NCBI GenBank assembly: GCA_035079385.1
Contig: JAVHKY010000028.1
Coordinates: 6,696,001-6,760,000, forward strand
DNA length: 64,000 bases
From: Aspidiotus rigidus
Lineage: Eukaryota; Arthropoda; Insecta; Hemiptera; Diaspididae
Direction: 5' to 3'
The notes under the pieces were generated by a model. It worked only from the letters and a program-made list of their open reading frames with translations, was not told where the DNA came from and searched no databases. Shown piece by piece: positions 35,660-46,673 of the stretch. The position numbers were made by a program, and so were the translations under genes. How positions within the stretch are numbered: position 1 is the stretch's first letter; every line of letters starts with the position of its first letter.

Positions 35660-35661
<2 letters not shown>

Positions 35662-35742
<81 letters not shown>
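35662..35742. repeat. (GA)n microsatellite, about 40 units
   Basis: Uninterrupted AG run immediately upstream of the LINE remnant. It creates an artificial Arg-Glu frame at 35560-35796. Confidence 0.95.
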
Positions 35743-35744
<2 letters not shown>

Positions 35745-35745
<1 letters not shown>

Positions 35746-37370
35746 AATTTCTTACCCCAAAACCAAACTCATCATCTTCCAAAAACCACGCCATAAAACC
35801 ATTAAATTACCCCCTCTCACAATAGCTAACTACCTCATCCCACAAATTAAAACTCAATTTCCACAACTGTCTTCTCTTGGATCCCCCATATCAAACTAAC
35901 TAAATCAAAATGCTTTCGAGCACTCAATGTCCTGAAATTCCTTTCCCACCCTAAAGAAAGTTGGAATCGAAAAATTTTTCTCCACCTCTACCAGAGCTTA
36001 ATCCGATCCATCCTCGATTACGGATCACCCATTCACGGTCTCGCCCTCCCACTCATTTAAAACTACTCGACACTATCCAAAATTCTTCACTCAGAATAGC
36101 TACGGGAGCATCCCGAACCAGTCCCACTGAAAGCCTCTGTGCAGACACTGGCTTCCCCCATTTCATTATCAACGCCTCAAACTGACAACCAACTTCCTCA
36201 CAACTGTCCTACAATATCCGCAAATCCCCATCCACCATCGCATATTCCCCCCTCACCACAACCAAAATTCCATGACCAATCTACGTTCCAACCTAGAACT
36301 CGAATTACCACGCCCCTTCAAGTTCCATTGTCTTAACCACATCGTTCCTTCAACCCCTCCTTGGCTCTTTATTCCACCCAAAATAATTCGCGACCTAAAA
36401 CGCCTCCCTCGTCTTTCAACTTCTTCCGAAGAATACCAGGCACAGTTCAACAAAATTCTTAACAACTTTCACAACCCTACACTGCACTATGTTTCACCGA
36501 TGGATCTAAACATCAAAACGAAACCGGCTTTGTATACTCAATAGGTCACATCACAGTCTCTCACCGACACCGCAACACCGCATCCGTCTTCACCACTGAA
36601 CTACAAGCAATCTTTAGCTGTTTAGAACCATCCTCACCAACCTATCCTCACGTCTTCCTCTCAACCCATTTTTGGTCATTTCCAACTCTCTATCATCACT
36701 TGACGCCGTATCCAACCACACTTCCTCCCACCCACTCATAAGTCGTATACACACTCTCATTGCCACCTTTCACACCATCCCCATCCCATTATTCTTCATC
36801 TGGGTACCTGGTCACAAGGGTATCCCAGGAAATGAAAATGTTGACAAAGCAGAACCCATCAGTCAACCGCTCTTTCCTCCCCCTCACGCTCAGATCTCTC
36901 CAAACACATCAACAAATTCATCACTCAAGCATGGTTCACTCATTGGTCTGATTTCAAATCACACACAAACAAACTAGCCCAAATTAAAAATATTCCCACC
37001 CCATCAACACGCAGACAAGAAATAGTCATCACCCATCTCAGAATCGCCCACACCAAACTCACTTACCCATCTCATTTCTCATCTTATGCCTCTCTCATAC
37101 CCTCATTGTAAATCTGAACATCCCCTATCCGTTCAACACAACTTCTGCTGCCCCAACTTGACTCAACTCCGTAATTCCTTATCCATCCCTCACAACCATA
37201 CAGAGGCACTTTCAGATGACTTCCCCTCCATCCCCAACATATTCAACTTTTTACAACAAGCCAACTTCCTCTCACGCATATAATCACGCAATTTCGCCAT
37301 GCTCATAGCCCTGAAGGTAGGCTGCTAGTAGCTTGTAAATTAAAAATTGAATAAAATAAACAACAATAAC
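35745..37370 (+). mobile_element. I-like non-LTR retrotransposon, 5'-truncated, RT tail plus RNase H
   Basis: Plus-strand frames, broken by indels, spell the end of a LINE ORF2. After the RT core: KCFRALNVLKFLSHPKESWN, SLIRSILDYGSPIHG and IQNSSLRIATGASRTSP. An RNase H domain follows: TDGSK near 36500, TTELQAI near 36595, NSLSSLDAV near 36680 (an Asp of the usual DS is now Asn), and WVPGHKGIPGNENVDKA near 36800. A terminal Cys/His cluster (CKSEH...CCPNLTQLRNSL) lies near 37100-37170. An RNase H domain after RT places it in the I/R1/Jockey superfamily, I-like. At least four frame changes make it inactive. The sequence is markedly C-rich on the plus strand, unlike its neighbours. Confidence 0.88.
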
Positions 37371-37591
37371 TATTTCCTGAAAGATATTTTTACTTTTGGT
37401 TTTGTTTATTTTGAGAGACAGAGAGAGAGAAAAAATGAAGGAAAAAATCAGTTTCCGCGGGAAGATGGAGATATTTGAAGTTTCAAAACGTGTATAAGAT
37501 GGTGCTGAATTTTTTTTTTTTTTTAAGTCAACTTTTTACAAATCAGTCTAGATATTTTTTTTTAAACGTATCTCCATTTACTTTGTCTAAT

Positions 37592-37803
37592 TATTTTAAG
37601 TTTAGTTTTAAGTTTAGTCTTAAGTTTAGTTTTAAGTTTAGGTTTAAGTTTAGGTTTAAGTTTAGGTTTAAGTTTAGGTTTAAGTTTAGGTTTAAGTTTA
37701 GGTTTAAGTTTAGGTTTAAGTTTAGGTTTAAGTTTAGGTTTAAGTTTAAGTTTAGGTTTAAGTTTAGATTCAAGTTTAGGGTGAAGTTTAATCTCAAGTT
37801 CAT
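37592..37803. repeat. 12-bp minisatellite (TTTAAGTTTAGG)n, about 17 units
   Basis: Homogeneous in the middle (aagtttaggttt units) and degenerate at both ends (ttagtttt, ttagattc, ttagggtg). With a period divisible by three it stays open in several frames and yields artificial KFRF and NLNL proteins. Each unit contains TTTAGG, close to the insect telomere unit TTAGG. Confidence 0.95.
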
Positions 37804-38210
37804 GTGTTTTCCGAAACTAAGGTCTGGAAAACATGGGAGGGGGACTTTGGTCTCTCGAGCTATATATGATGGGAGAGAAACTAAGGGTAACTTGAAAAAA
37901 TGGCGATTCGCAAGCCGTGATATATGATAGAAGGGTACTTACAATGTTTGAAGCATTACATATCTGGTTCATTAAAAGGCCTAAGCCAATTGGTGTATGA
38001 AGTATTGCATGTCTAATTATTTGAAGGGGCTATTCCAATGCGGACATATCATGTATTATTTTTCTGCGTTCCTCATTTAACATTGTTAAGGAAGCTGTCG
38101 TTTTTTTTTTCCTACAAAATTACATGTGATAGGAAAAATCAGACTCTGTATTTGCATTTTCAATCTTTTTTATAAATGAAACGTGACAAAAATGTGATCT
38201 GTCGCGAGAT

Positions 38211-38330
38211 AAACCCCTCAGTCGGTAAAGAATGAATCAGTGGAACGGGTGTTCCCACACGTGTGCTGGGCCGGTGTAAGCTCATTCGTTGATTGATTCT
38301 TCGCCGATAAGGGTTTTTTCTCATGACGGG
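38211..38330. other. GC-richer imperfect inverted repeat
   Basis: aaacccctcagtcggtaaag and gaatgaatcag (38211-38241) pair imperfectly with gttgattgattcttcgccga and taagggtttt (38291-38320). The loop contains ttcccacacgtgtgctgggc. It could fold as a structured RNA or be a MITE remnant; no family is recognised. Confidence 0.35.
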
Positions 38331-38638
38331 TCCAGAATAATCCGGCGCGATGCTTCTTTGAACTTTTCAACGTGAAAAAAAAAAATTTTACTTCAAACAG
38401 GGATATTGTTCAATTCGCTTTTAATACGCGATACAATGATATTTATGTATAATTATGTACACAAACAAGTAATCATGAGGCTCAAAATACCTGCAATGAA
38501 CTATGTAAACGACCGTAACATAAGTCGGTTGGCGTTACCCAGAAGATACCACGATGAGGTCGACTTACTTTGTCTTCCAAAAAAAAAGTGCAGCAAAGTG
38601 CAAATGATGCTTTGTCGTTACTCTTACAAAGTCACACT

Positions 38639-39025
38639 CTATTGCGCTCCTAAATGGTGAGCAAGAGCTCGGAGGTACTGGATTGTCGTTCTCTCCTCGA
38701 AATTCTCAACAATATTGAAGATCGCTGCGTCGTTCAAAACGTATTTCTTTTCCTTTGTTGATGGGGCTCCGTTTTCGCTGTCAGTGTACGCCTCATCTCT
38801 CCCGTGCTGCGTTTGTTGTACCATTGTTATGAATTTCCATAATATAGTGGGATGCGAATAAGCAAGCTTGGTTTGTAACTTATGTTGCTGGTTGTTGCGC
38901 CCCGACGTAGTGTGCGATTGTACACATTCCACCATTTGTGGGGGCTGTCTTATTCCTCCCCTATGTGGCCTCCGGTGCGAGTTCGTTTCTCGCATCAAGC
39001 GTCTTGATGCCTTTGAAAAGAGCAC
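38639..39025 (-). pseudogene. MULE/FLYWCH-type transposase C-terminal fragment
   Basis: The minus-strand frame contains HKLQTKLAYSHPTILWKFI, and then KKYVLNDAAIFNIVENFEER with TIQYLRALAHHLGAQ before the stop at 38639. This order (a worn N-N-x-x-E-x-x-H region, H-P-x-I-W-x-F-I, a charged spacer, a K-K-Y...R/N-I-V-E-x-Y/F, then Y-L-R-x-x-A-H-x-L) is the C-terminal tail of Mutator-like transposases and the FLYWCH-zinc-finger proteins derived from them. The catalytic core and zinc finger are absent. One extra residue in PTILWKFI hints at drift. Upstream residues (38935-39025) look unrelated. It is a truncated relic or the last exon of a domesticated gene. Confidence 0.65.
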
Positions 39026-39062
39026 GATAAGTTTTCCCTTTCTTGTTGGGCTAAGCGCATAA

Positions 39063-41400
39063 CAGCAGCTCCAAACCGATCACCCATAACTAGGAAAAGT
39101 TGATAAAATAATGAGGGGGTTACTTCAAATGTCCCGTCGCCATATCACACTATGCTAGTTTTTAGATTTTCTATTGCCCGATGCCTGCCAAGAACGAGGA
39201 TACATCGCCCAAAAGATGGCGCCGAGTAGGTCGCGCCAAAATATCCGAGCACGTCACAACGTAATTCGCAAATTCGAACCAAAATCACCGCGATGCTATT
39301 TTGTATATTTTGTTACGCTACTTGGACTTGGACTCGGTTTAGAATTTCACTGAATGTACTCAGACTTTCGGAACGTCAATACTTTATCATTTGTGATCAC
39401 ATACCTTTCATGAATCGATGATCTTTCATCCTCTTCTTTCTTTTTCTGTAAAAAGTTGCTCATTTTCTAGTCAAATTCTTTGGTATACGAATCAAGCGAT
39501 ATTGTGAAGTATTGCATCTGCACGCAATTTTTGCTTTCTAATGAACGTTTATTCTTTCCGCACCGTTCATCAGGTCGTCACCAGGTTTATCTTGAGCAAT
39601 GACGTCGAGTTTTCTCCATCCTGAGAAAAATTTTGAGGATAATTTTCAACTTTATTATAGAAGGTAAAAGAGTGATGTGGATGAAAAAAGGAAAACAATA
39701 CTACACTGCTCTGCCTAAATTATGCACTTTTTAGATGTTGATAAATACACGCCGTACGGCTAAGAACTTATTCTTAGGAAGGTAATTTTTATGTTCGCAG
39801 AGCGCGTGCAGTGGTACCTAAAATTTTTACTCTAGTGATGGGAAAATATAGTACTCTGGTCAAGAAATTTTTAACCTCCCAATTGAGCAATATTTCCTTT
39901 CAGAGAAAATATTTTCTGTATCGTAATTACTTTCTTCTTAGTAATTTTTACCTCTAGCAGAAGTAATAAAAGTTATCTAAAATACAAAATAAAAATATCA
40001 TAATACAAAGAATTTTTAAAACAAATTTACTGTGTCAATATTATACAAAATAAGAAAAACACTACAATGTAGATTATTACAAAACGATAACGCGAAATAC
40101 CTAATTAGGAATTTAAATTGATAATTCAGATAAGGAGAAGTTGTTTATTGAAATTACAAGTATCAAACCAAAATAAGATCTTTCATTAAATATAATCAAC
40201 TCAAGGCATTGCTCAGTCACGACGACATTCAAAATGAAGAAAGTTGATCCTGTAGGTATTATGGATTCAATATTGCTGCAGCTTTGTAAACCTGGAACAG
40301 AAGTAGAAAATTATCAAGCGAAATATATAATCAATATATCGGTACTCTAGAATCAAGCGTTACCGCAACAGTTATTAATTGTAAAAAGTTTTTATTACAG
40401 ATAGGTCTTGAATTTTAAGAAGAAAGGGAATTTTAATTTCTTTAAATTGGTTTTTCGAAAGAGATACGGAGTAAAATCAGCCGATAAAACCAGGGGTGCT
40501 ATGATCCCCCTGCGGCCCAATGAAAAAAACCCCTGAAATCTCGTCGACTTTGACTACAGTTCAATCGTAGCTGGGTAAAATGGCGGAGAGAAGCAATCTC
40601 TAAAAATTTCACTATAAAATATCATTCTCCAGGTTTTTGCTTGGGAATTACGGCAGGATATAGTTTAAATCACGCAATTGGTGGTCCTTTGAAACTTGTT
40701 GTACTTAGTAGGTCTGAAATGTTTCTGGCTATTACGCATCTCGCTCGTGGTAGCCAAATAATAACCCCAAAAGCCGCGGTAGCCATAAGTTTCGCAATAA
40801 ATCAGTAGACAATAAAAATACAACTTTATTTAATGGAATTTTGACGTCTGCCTTTAGCAAGTTGCTGAATACGTCTACATGTCAGTACTTCATAATTCTT
40901 ACAAAACCTCTAGAAAATATTGAGTTTGTAAAGCATTTCATCTTTGAGTGCTGATTTCTTCTTGATACTATAGCCTTGATTCCTTTTTAAGACAAAGAAA
41001 CAATAAAGAGATGGAGAACTTGTCGTACTTTATAAATTTGTAGTAGTGCACAAATTAACGTTGAAACCCCCAATAAAAGCAACAAACCTTACTACCATTA
41101 TTACCCGCCGGAGAAAATTTTGCAGTGCCATGGCAATGCCATTTATTTGCAACAAATGGTACAATATTACCATTTTTCAAACGTTCCGATTGGTCAAATT
41201 TAAAAAAGTGGGCGTGGTCAGTTGTTTTGTCAAAAATTTGACAAAATATCAGCCATATGGCGTCAATTTTTTCCAGTGGGTACTGAATTTAATAGATATG
41301 AAAGAAATATCAAAATCAACCGCACCGTACATACGTCGCGTCATTGAAGTTATTTTTTCGTCAAATACAATCATTTAAAAAAAAAAAATAATGATTCAGA
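39063..41400. other. Non-coding stretch, two promoter-like patches
   Basis: Near 39215-39250 a GC-richer patch has aagatggcgcc (YY1-like) and cgcgcc. Near 41190-41225 ccgattggtcaaa (CCAAT box) is followed 15 bp later by gtgggcgtggtc (GC-box-like), upstream of the small frame at 41408-41611. No exon can be proven. Confidence 0.3.
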
Positions 41401-41407
41401 TTCGCAT

Positions 41408-41611
41408 TTGAATGAATATAGGGTGTCGAGAGACAAAACGCCTTTTCACTTCAAAACTATTGTGACTTTGTCTTTGAAAATTTCCAATTGGGGAGAAAGT
41501 GATGAAAGTGATAGCGAGTTGCTGCACTCTATCTATTGTGAAGGTGATTTGCACGGTTCTGATTTGTCCTGTACTTCAAATGTTACCAAATTTGAAGGAG
41601 AGTGGAAATAA
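41408..41611 (+). CDS. Small unrecognised frame
   Basis: 67 codons, with an acidic stretch GESDESDSELLHSIYCEGD and a final FEGEWK, followed by aaataaaa. The CCAAT and GC-box-like motifs about 200 bp upstream are in the right orientation. No family is recognised; it may be chance. Confidence 0.2.
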   Translation: MNEYRVSRDKTPFHFKTIVTLSLKISNWGESDESDSELLHSIYCEGDLHGSDLSCTSNVTKFEGEWK

Positions 41612-42087
41612 AAATTGAATGTATCATAATTATTATAATATTCTTTCTGTTTCATAAAATTTTGTCACCTGGATAGACGGTCTTCTTCTCAAAAGTAAAA
41701 GACTTGAAATTTTTCATTGTTTTTGTACATTTGGTATTCCTGATTACTATTCAGCAGAAAATGAAATAAATTGCAGATTGTAAAAAAAAAATATATATTT
41801 ACCTAACCCGTTTAAACAAGAATAATAAAGATTGAAAAATCTTTACAAATCGTATCGGTGCAGTGAAACCACGAGTCGAATCAAAAAGTCGCGTTCTTAC
41901 ATGAATACAAATGCATTTATATTAAAATTTTTAAAATACCTTCAAACCTTGCCCCAATGACATATTGAAATGGATACACAAATATGGAGGGATATTTTTT
42001 TCTCCCAACTTAGATTAAAACTTAGGACCTTTCTTAAAGCTTTCCTCTTCTCAATATATTAAAAATGCCATTAGGTATATGCTTGAT

Positions 42088-42245
42088 AATTTAGTAATCT
42101 CGGGCTCCCTAGTTCGCTGATGTCTTATACATAAGGCAAACATTATGTATATAGGGATAATGACATAGACTTCGGAGTATCATCAGAATAGTCTACCAAT
42201 TGTTTGAAACCAAAGCAGCACGCCGGTAAACGCGAAATGCAATTA
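42088..42245 (-). pseudogene. One-helix C-terminal exon, copy 1
   Basis: Minus-strand LHFAFTGVLLWFQTIGRLF, then two stops where other copies continue, then IRHQRTREPEITKLSSI. It belongs to the repeated exon described at 46674-46925. Confidence 0.6.
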
Positions 42246-42428
42246 TGTACGATTAAGTCCAGAGTCCCGTAGGAAATGCAGGTCAACTGGCTGCTCTTGG
42301 AAGATAACCTGATAACAATTGAAATGCCAATTGTGCATTCTAACATGAATAAAAATACATTTATATTAAAATTTTTAAATTACCTTTGATAAAGTAATTA
42401 AATTGACACAAATAATCGGTTGACATGT

Positions 42429-42908
42429 TTATAACAGCCTAACGGAAATACCGACTTTGTTCTTTAAGCGTCCGAATTCATGGAATGTGCATTTCGTCAT
42501 TTTGGGGAAGATCCTCGTCATTAGGTCAACCCTCTGTTCGAAATCCATGTCTACGATACTGAGTACGTCCGTACCGTACGATCTGAATTCGCCATCCAGG
42601 AAGTAGTCTACATAGTATAATTGTGCCACCACATTGACGAAGTTAAGAAATTCACAGACCATAAATCAAAAAACGTAGAAGTTATGGTGATGGAGATTTT
42701 TTCGGAAGTAATTGACCAGATGGCTCAGACATTCCGGTTTCTCTTCGTCGCTGATAATTATGTTGGATAGATTAGACGAGAGCGTCTCCAGGCGTCCAGC
42801 CTCCCAGGTTTTCCACAAGTAACGCGGGACGTCCCTTGGAAGAAAAGCGCAAAGCATACCCACTGGTAATACTTGTGGTATTTCACTTCGTCGTCGTACG
42901 ACACGTGA
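42429..42908 (-). pseudogene. Innexin exon, copy 1 (frameshift and nonsense)
   Basis: On the minus strand, from a splice-like site ccagaag at 42909, the frame reads SHVSYDDEVKYHKYYQWVCF. This is the innexin stretch before the second membrane helix, including the family-diagnostic YYQWV. About 11 bp are missing after FFQ; the frame then shifts to DVPRYLWKTWEAGRLETL, a cytoplasmic region and VCEFLNFVNVVAQ, YFLDGEFRSYGTDVL and RIFPKMTKCTFHEFG (innexin extracellular loop 2 region). A TGA near 42665 replaces the CGA (Arg) of copy 2. The frame ends soon after CTFHEFG without the conserved NIVNEKIY part. Innexins form gap junctions and hemichannels; this copy cannot. Confidence 0.88.
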
Positions 42909-43198
42909 CTTCTGGTGATATCATGTCTTTATTGTGAGATGAACGATCCAAGAACGCGACATATTTTTCTAGTGGACAACAATGGACTATGATTATAATA
43001 TTCTAATTACTTTATAATAACACCGATAAGAAAGAAATTAACGCTACAAACCTAACCCGAATGACATATTGGAATGTGTACCCGAGTTGTTGGCTAGCCG
43101 ATAAGATCGTCGCCTGAAAAGTACGGTAGTAGCGGACTTCGGATATTTCTTTTTTTCTTTTCAACTCAACTTAATGATGCTTAGGTCATTACATGCCA

Positions 43199-43365
43199 TT
43201 ATATTCTTGATAATTCATTGATCTCGGGTTCTTCAGTCCGCTGATGTCTTATCCATAACACAAAGATTATATATAAAAAATTAAAGACTAGACTTGAGAG
43301 TATCATCAGATTACCAATTGTTTGAAACCAGATGGGCACGCCGGTGAATGCTAAATTCAATATGA
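43199..43365 (-). pseudogene. One-helix C-terminal exon, copy 2 (open)
   Basis: The best-preserved helix: NLAFTGVPIWFQTIGNLMIL followed by SSLVFNFLYIIFVLWIRHQR and TEEPEINELSRI before TAA at 43199. About 25 hydrophobic residues make one membrane span with a short charged cytoplasmic tail. Confidence 0.6.
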
Positions 43366-43547
43366 GATTGTAGAGATTGACGCTACAGGAATGGGTACGC
43401 AAGTCGTTGGCTAGCCAATAAGAACGTCGCCTCAAAAATACGGTAGTAGACTACTTGTGACGTCCCCCCCCCCCAATTTGAGATAACACAGTTAGGATGT
43501 TTCCTAATGCCATCCTTTTTTCAATATATTATTAAAAATGCCATTAT

Positions 43548-43715
43548 ATACTTGATAATTCAATCATTCTCGAGCTCCCTAGTCCGCTGATGTCTAATCC
43601 GTGACACAAAGATTATGTACACAAAAATAATGATTAGACTTGAGAGTATCGTCAGAATACGAATGGTTTGAAACCAAAGCGGCACACCGAATGCGAAATG
43701 CAATATAAGATCCTT
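43548..43715 (-). pseudogene. One-helix C-terminal exon, copy 3
   Basis: HFAFGVPLWFQTIRILTILS and SLIIIFVYIIFVSRIRHQRT are visible. It lies within the first 1.9-kb unit. Confidence 0.6.
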
Positions 43716-43981
43716 TTATTGTGAGATCAACGGTCTAAAAACGCGACATATTTCTCTAGTGGAAAACAGTGGACAGTACTGATTATAATGTTCTAATTGT
43801 TTTATATTAACACCGATAAGAAAAAGATGAGCACTACAAACCTTGCCCCAATGACATATTGAAATGGATACACAAATATGGAGGGATATTTTTTTCTCCC
43901 AACTTAGATTAAAACTTAGGACCTTTCTTAAAGCTTTCCTCTTCTCAATATATTAAAAATGCCATTAGGTATATGCTTGAT

Positions 43982-44139
43982 AATTTAGTAATCTCGGGCT
44001 CCCTAGTTCGCTGATGTCTTATACATAAGGCAAACATTATGTATATAGGGATAATGACATAGACTTCGGAGTATCATCAGAATAGTCTACCAATTGTTTG
44101 AAACCAAAGCAGCACGCCGGTAAACGCGAAATGCAATTA
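43982..44139 (-). pseudogene. One-helix C-terminal exon, copy 4
   Basis: Duplicate of copy 1 at the 1894-bp offset, with the same two internal stops. Confidence 0.6.
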
Positions 44140-44322
44140 TGTACGATTAAGTCCAGAGTCCCGTAGGAAATGCAGGTCAACTGGCTGCTCTTGGAAGATA
44201 ACCTGATAACAATTGAAATGCCAATTGTGCATTCTAACATGAATAAAAATACATTTATATTAAAATTTTTAAATTACCTTTGATAAAGTAATTAAATTGA
44301 CACAAATAATCGGTTGACATGT

Positions 44323-44799
44323 TTATAACAGCCTAACGGAAATACCGACTTTGTTCTTTAAGCGTCCGAATTCATGGAATGTGCATTTCGTCATTTTGGG
44401 GAAGATCCTCGTCATTAGGTCAACCCTCTGTTCGAAATCCATGTCTACGATACTGAGTACGTCCGTACCGTACGATCTGAATTCGCCATCCAGGAAGTAG
44501 TCTACGTAGTATATTTGTGCCACCACATTGACGAAGTTAAGAAATTCACAGACCATAAATCGAAAAACGTAGAAGTTATGGTGATGGAGATTTTTTCGGA
44601 AGTAATTGACCAGATGGCTCAGACATTCCGGTTTCTCTTCGTCGCTGATAATTATGTTGGATAGATTAGACGAGAGCGTCTCCAGGCGTGGCTCCCAGGT
44701 TTTCCACAAGTAACGCGGGACGTCGCTTGGAAGAAAAGCGCAAAGCATACCCACTGGTAATACTTGTGGTATTTCACTTCGTCGTCGTACGACACGTGA
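44323..44799 (-). pseudogene. Innexin exon, copy 2 (same frameshift, no nonsense)
   Basis: Tandem partner of the innexin exon 1.9 kb to the left. It shares the roughly 11-bp loss after FFQ, so that lesion predates the duplication. It retains Arg where copy 1 has TGA and has a 3-bp deletion (WEP-RLETL against WEAGRLETL). The 143-codon frame from the internal ATG is open to the same early stop (GISVRLL). No exons for the first helix or the fourth helix are nearby; on both sides lie copies of an unrelated C-terminal exon. Confidence 0.88.
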
Positions 44800-45091
44800 C
44801 TTCTGGTGATATCATATCTTTATTGTGAGATGAACGATCCAAGAACGCGACATATTTTTCTAGTGGACAACAATGGACTATGATTATAGTATTCTAATCA
44901 CTTTATAATAACACCGATAAGAAAGAAAGTAACGCTACAAACCTAACCCGAATGACACATTGGAATGTGTACCCGAGTTGTTGGCTAGCCGATAAGATCA
45001 TCGCCTGAAAAGTACGGTAGTAGCGGACTTCGGATATTTCTTTTTTTTTTTTCAACTCAACTTAATGATGCTTAGGTCATTACATGCCATT

Positions 45092-45256
45092 ATATTCTTG
45101 ATAATTCATTGATCTCGGGCTCTTCAGTCCGCTGATGTCTTGTCCATAACACAAAGATTATATATAAGAAATTAAAGACTAGACTCGAGAGTATCAATCA
45201 TCAGAATACCAATTGTTTGAAACGAAAGGGGCAGTCCGGTGAATGCTAAATTCAAT
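45092..45256 (-). pseudogene. One-helix C-terminal exon, copy 5
   Basis: Duplicate of copy 2; a small insertion (atcaatcatcag) and point changes disturb the frame. Confidence 0.6.
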
Positions 45257-45440
45257 ATGAGATTGTAGAGATTAACGCTACAAACTTTGCCCCGATGACT
45301 CATTGGAATGGGTACTCAAGTCGTTGGCTAGCCAATAAGATCGTCGCCTCAAAAATACGGTAGAAGACTACTTGTGATGTTCCCCCCCCCCAATTTGAGA
45401 TAACACAGTTAGGATGTTTCCTAATGCCATCCTTTGCCAT

Positions 45441-45602
45441 TATATACTTGATAATTCAATCAATCTCGAGCTCCCTGGTCCGCTGACGTCTAATCCATAA
45501 CACAAAGATTATGTACACAAAAATAATGATTAGACTTAAGAGTATCGTCAGAATACGAATGGTTTGAAACCAAAGCGGCGCACCGAATGCGAAATGCAAT
45601 AA
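45441..45602 (-). pseudogene. One-helix C-terminal exon, copy 6
   Basis: Duplicate of copy 3 in the second 1.9-kb unit. Confidence 0.6.
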
Positions 45603-45867
45603 AAGATTCTTTTATTGTGAGATCAACGGTCTAAAAACGCGACATATTTCTCTAGTGGAAAACAATGGACACTGATTATAATGTTCTAATTATTTTATAA
45701 TAACACCGATAAGAAAAAGTTGAACACTACAAACCTTGCCCCAATGACATATTGGAATGGATACACGAATATAATGGGATATTTTTTTCTCCCAACTTAG
45801 ATTAAAACTTAGGATCTTTCTTAAAGCTTTCCTCTTCTCAATATATTAAAAATGCCATTAGGTATAT

Positions 45868-46028
45868 GCTTGATAATTCAGTAATCTCAGGCTCCCTCGT
45901 TCGCTGATGTCTTATCCATAAGATAAACATTATGTGTATAAGGATAATGGACTTGAGAGTATCATCAGAATAGTCTACCAATTGTTTGAAACCAAAGCAG
46001 CACGCCGGTAAACGCGAAATGCAATTAT
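45868..46028 (-). pseudogene. One-helix C-terminal exon, copy 7
   Basis: Related to copy 1 (aagcagcacgccggtaaacg shared) but without the innexin exon behind it; the DNA passes directly to the aagattcttttattgtgaga block. Confidence 0.6.
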
Positions 46029-46339
46029 GTAAGATTCTTTTATTGTGAGATCAACGATCTAAAAACGCGACATATTCTACTAGAGGAAAACAATACAGTA
46101 TGATTATAATATTCTAATTATTTTATAATACATAACACTAATAAGAAGGAGATTAACCCTAGAAACCTTGCCCCGATGGCATATTGGGATGGGTACACGA
46201 GTCATAGGCTAGATGATAAGATCGTCGCCTCGAAAATGCGGTAGTAGCCTACTTAGGATATTTTTTTTTTCAACCTAATTTAACTTTTAGGATATTCCTT
46301 AATGCTATCCTTTTTTCAATATATTGAAAATGCCTTTAT

Positions 46340-46660
46340 ATTTTTGATAATTCAATGATCTTGGGCTCCCCAGTTCGCTGATGTCTTATGCATAACACAA
46401 AGATTATTTCATTTCATTTCATTTCAATAGGCCGTTTATTTATAATGTAATATAGCGCACTTTTAATTAACAGTTTGAGGCCCCTATGACCAGAAATGGG
46501 CGAGCAGGCCAACGGCGATTATTATTATTATTATTATTATGATGGGAGAAACAGAATTATGTATACAAAAATAATGACTAGACTTGAGAGTGTCCTCAGA
46601 ATACCAATTGTTTGAAACCAGAGGGGTATACCGCTAAATGCTAAATGCAATATAAGATTC
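46340..46660 (-). pseudogene. One-helix C-terminal exon, copy 8, split by a retroelement tail
   Basis: The exon is interrupted at 46408 by about 150 bp of unrelated DNA ending in ATT repeats and resumes at gtatacaaaaataatgacta (46561). Confidence 0.65.
46408..46560. mobile_element. SINE/LINE-tail-like insertion with ATT-repeat tail
   Basis: Starts with ttcatttcatttcatttc, contains aggccgtttatttataatgt and cgagcaggccaacggcg, and ends in an (ATT)n run and a short tail. It splits a repeated exon whose other copies supply the empty site. attat at 46403-46407 and 46556-46560 fits a 5-bp target duplication. The microsatellite tail suggests non-LTR-type insertion; no coding part. Confidence 0.65.
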
Positions 46661-46673
46661 TTTTATTGTGAGA

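Larger units (their letters stand above)
34790..35660. repeat. Large nested inverted repeat
   Basis: Outer, diverged arms: the left stretch (34795-35003), read on the minus strand, matches the right stretch (35440-35645) read on the plus strand, by eye at roughly three-quarters identity (gtagttcatgaatcttaacg against gtagttcatcaatcttaacg; gtattccggtctg in both). The encoded peptides also agree: NLNEIELKK with LEIEYYVCKLTITSF on the left, NLNETELKK with PEIEYCDRKLIITCF on the right, the latter with a stop. The outer arms are thus old and possibly coding-derived, while the inner palindrome is perfect. Confidence 0.75.
41943..45725. repeat. Tandem duplication, unit about 1894 bp, carrying innexin and TM exons
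   Basis: 41943-43836 and 43837-45725 align throughout at an offset of 1894 bp (1891 after a 3-bp deletion), nearly identical in the first 1.1 kb and somewhat more diverged after. Start word in both: caaaccttgccccaatgaca. A third, shortened unit begins at about 45727 with the same word but lacks the innexin part. Confidence 0.93.

Noticed and set aside
35560..35796. Frame with a long Arg-Glu run
   Set aside because: Produced by the (GA)n tract; only the short part before it relates to the inverted repeat.
36253..36465. Minus-strand frame across the LINE
   Set aside because: Shadow of the plus-strand RT/RNase H region.
37475..37927. 150-codon KFRF-repeat protein and the NLNL-repeat frame opposite
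   Set aside because: A 12-bp minisatellite stays open in several frames; there is no start context or splice evidence.
42143..42346. 67-codon minus-strand frame repeated at 44037-44240
   Set aside because: It is the out-of-frame reading of the one-helix exon and moves with the 1.9-kb duplication.
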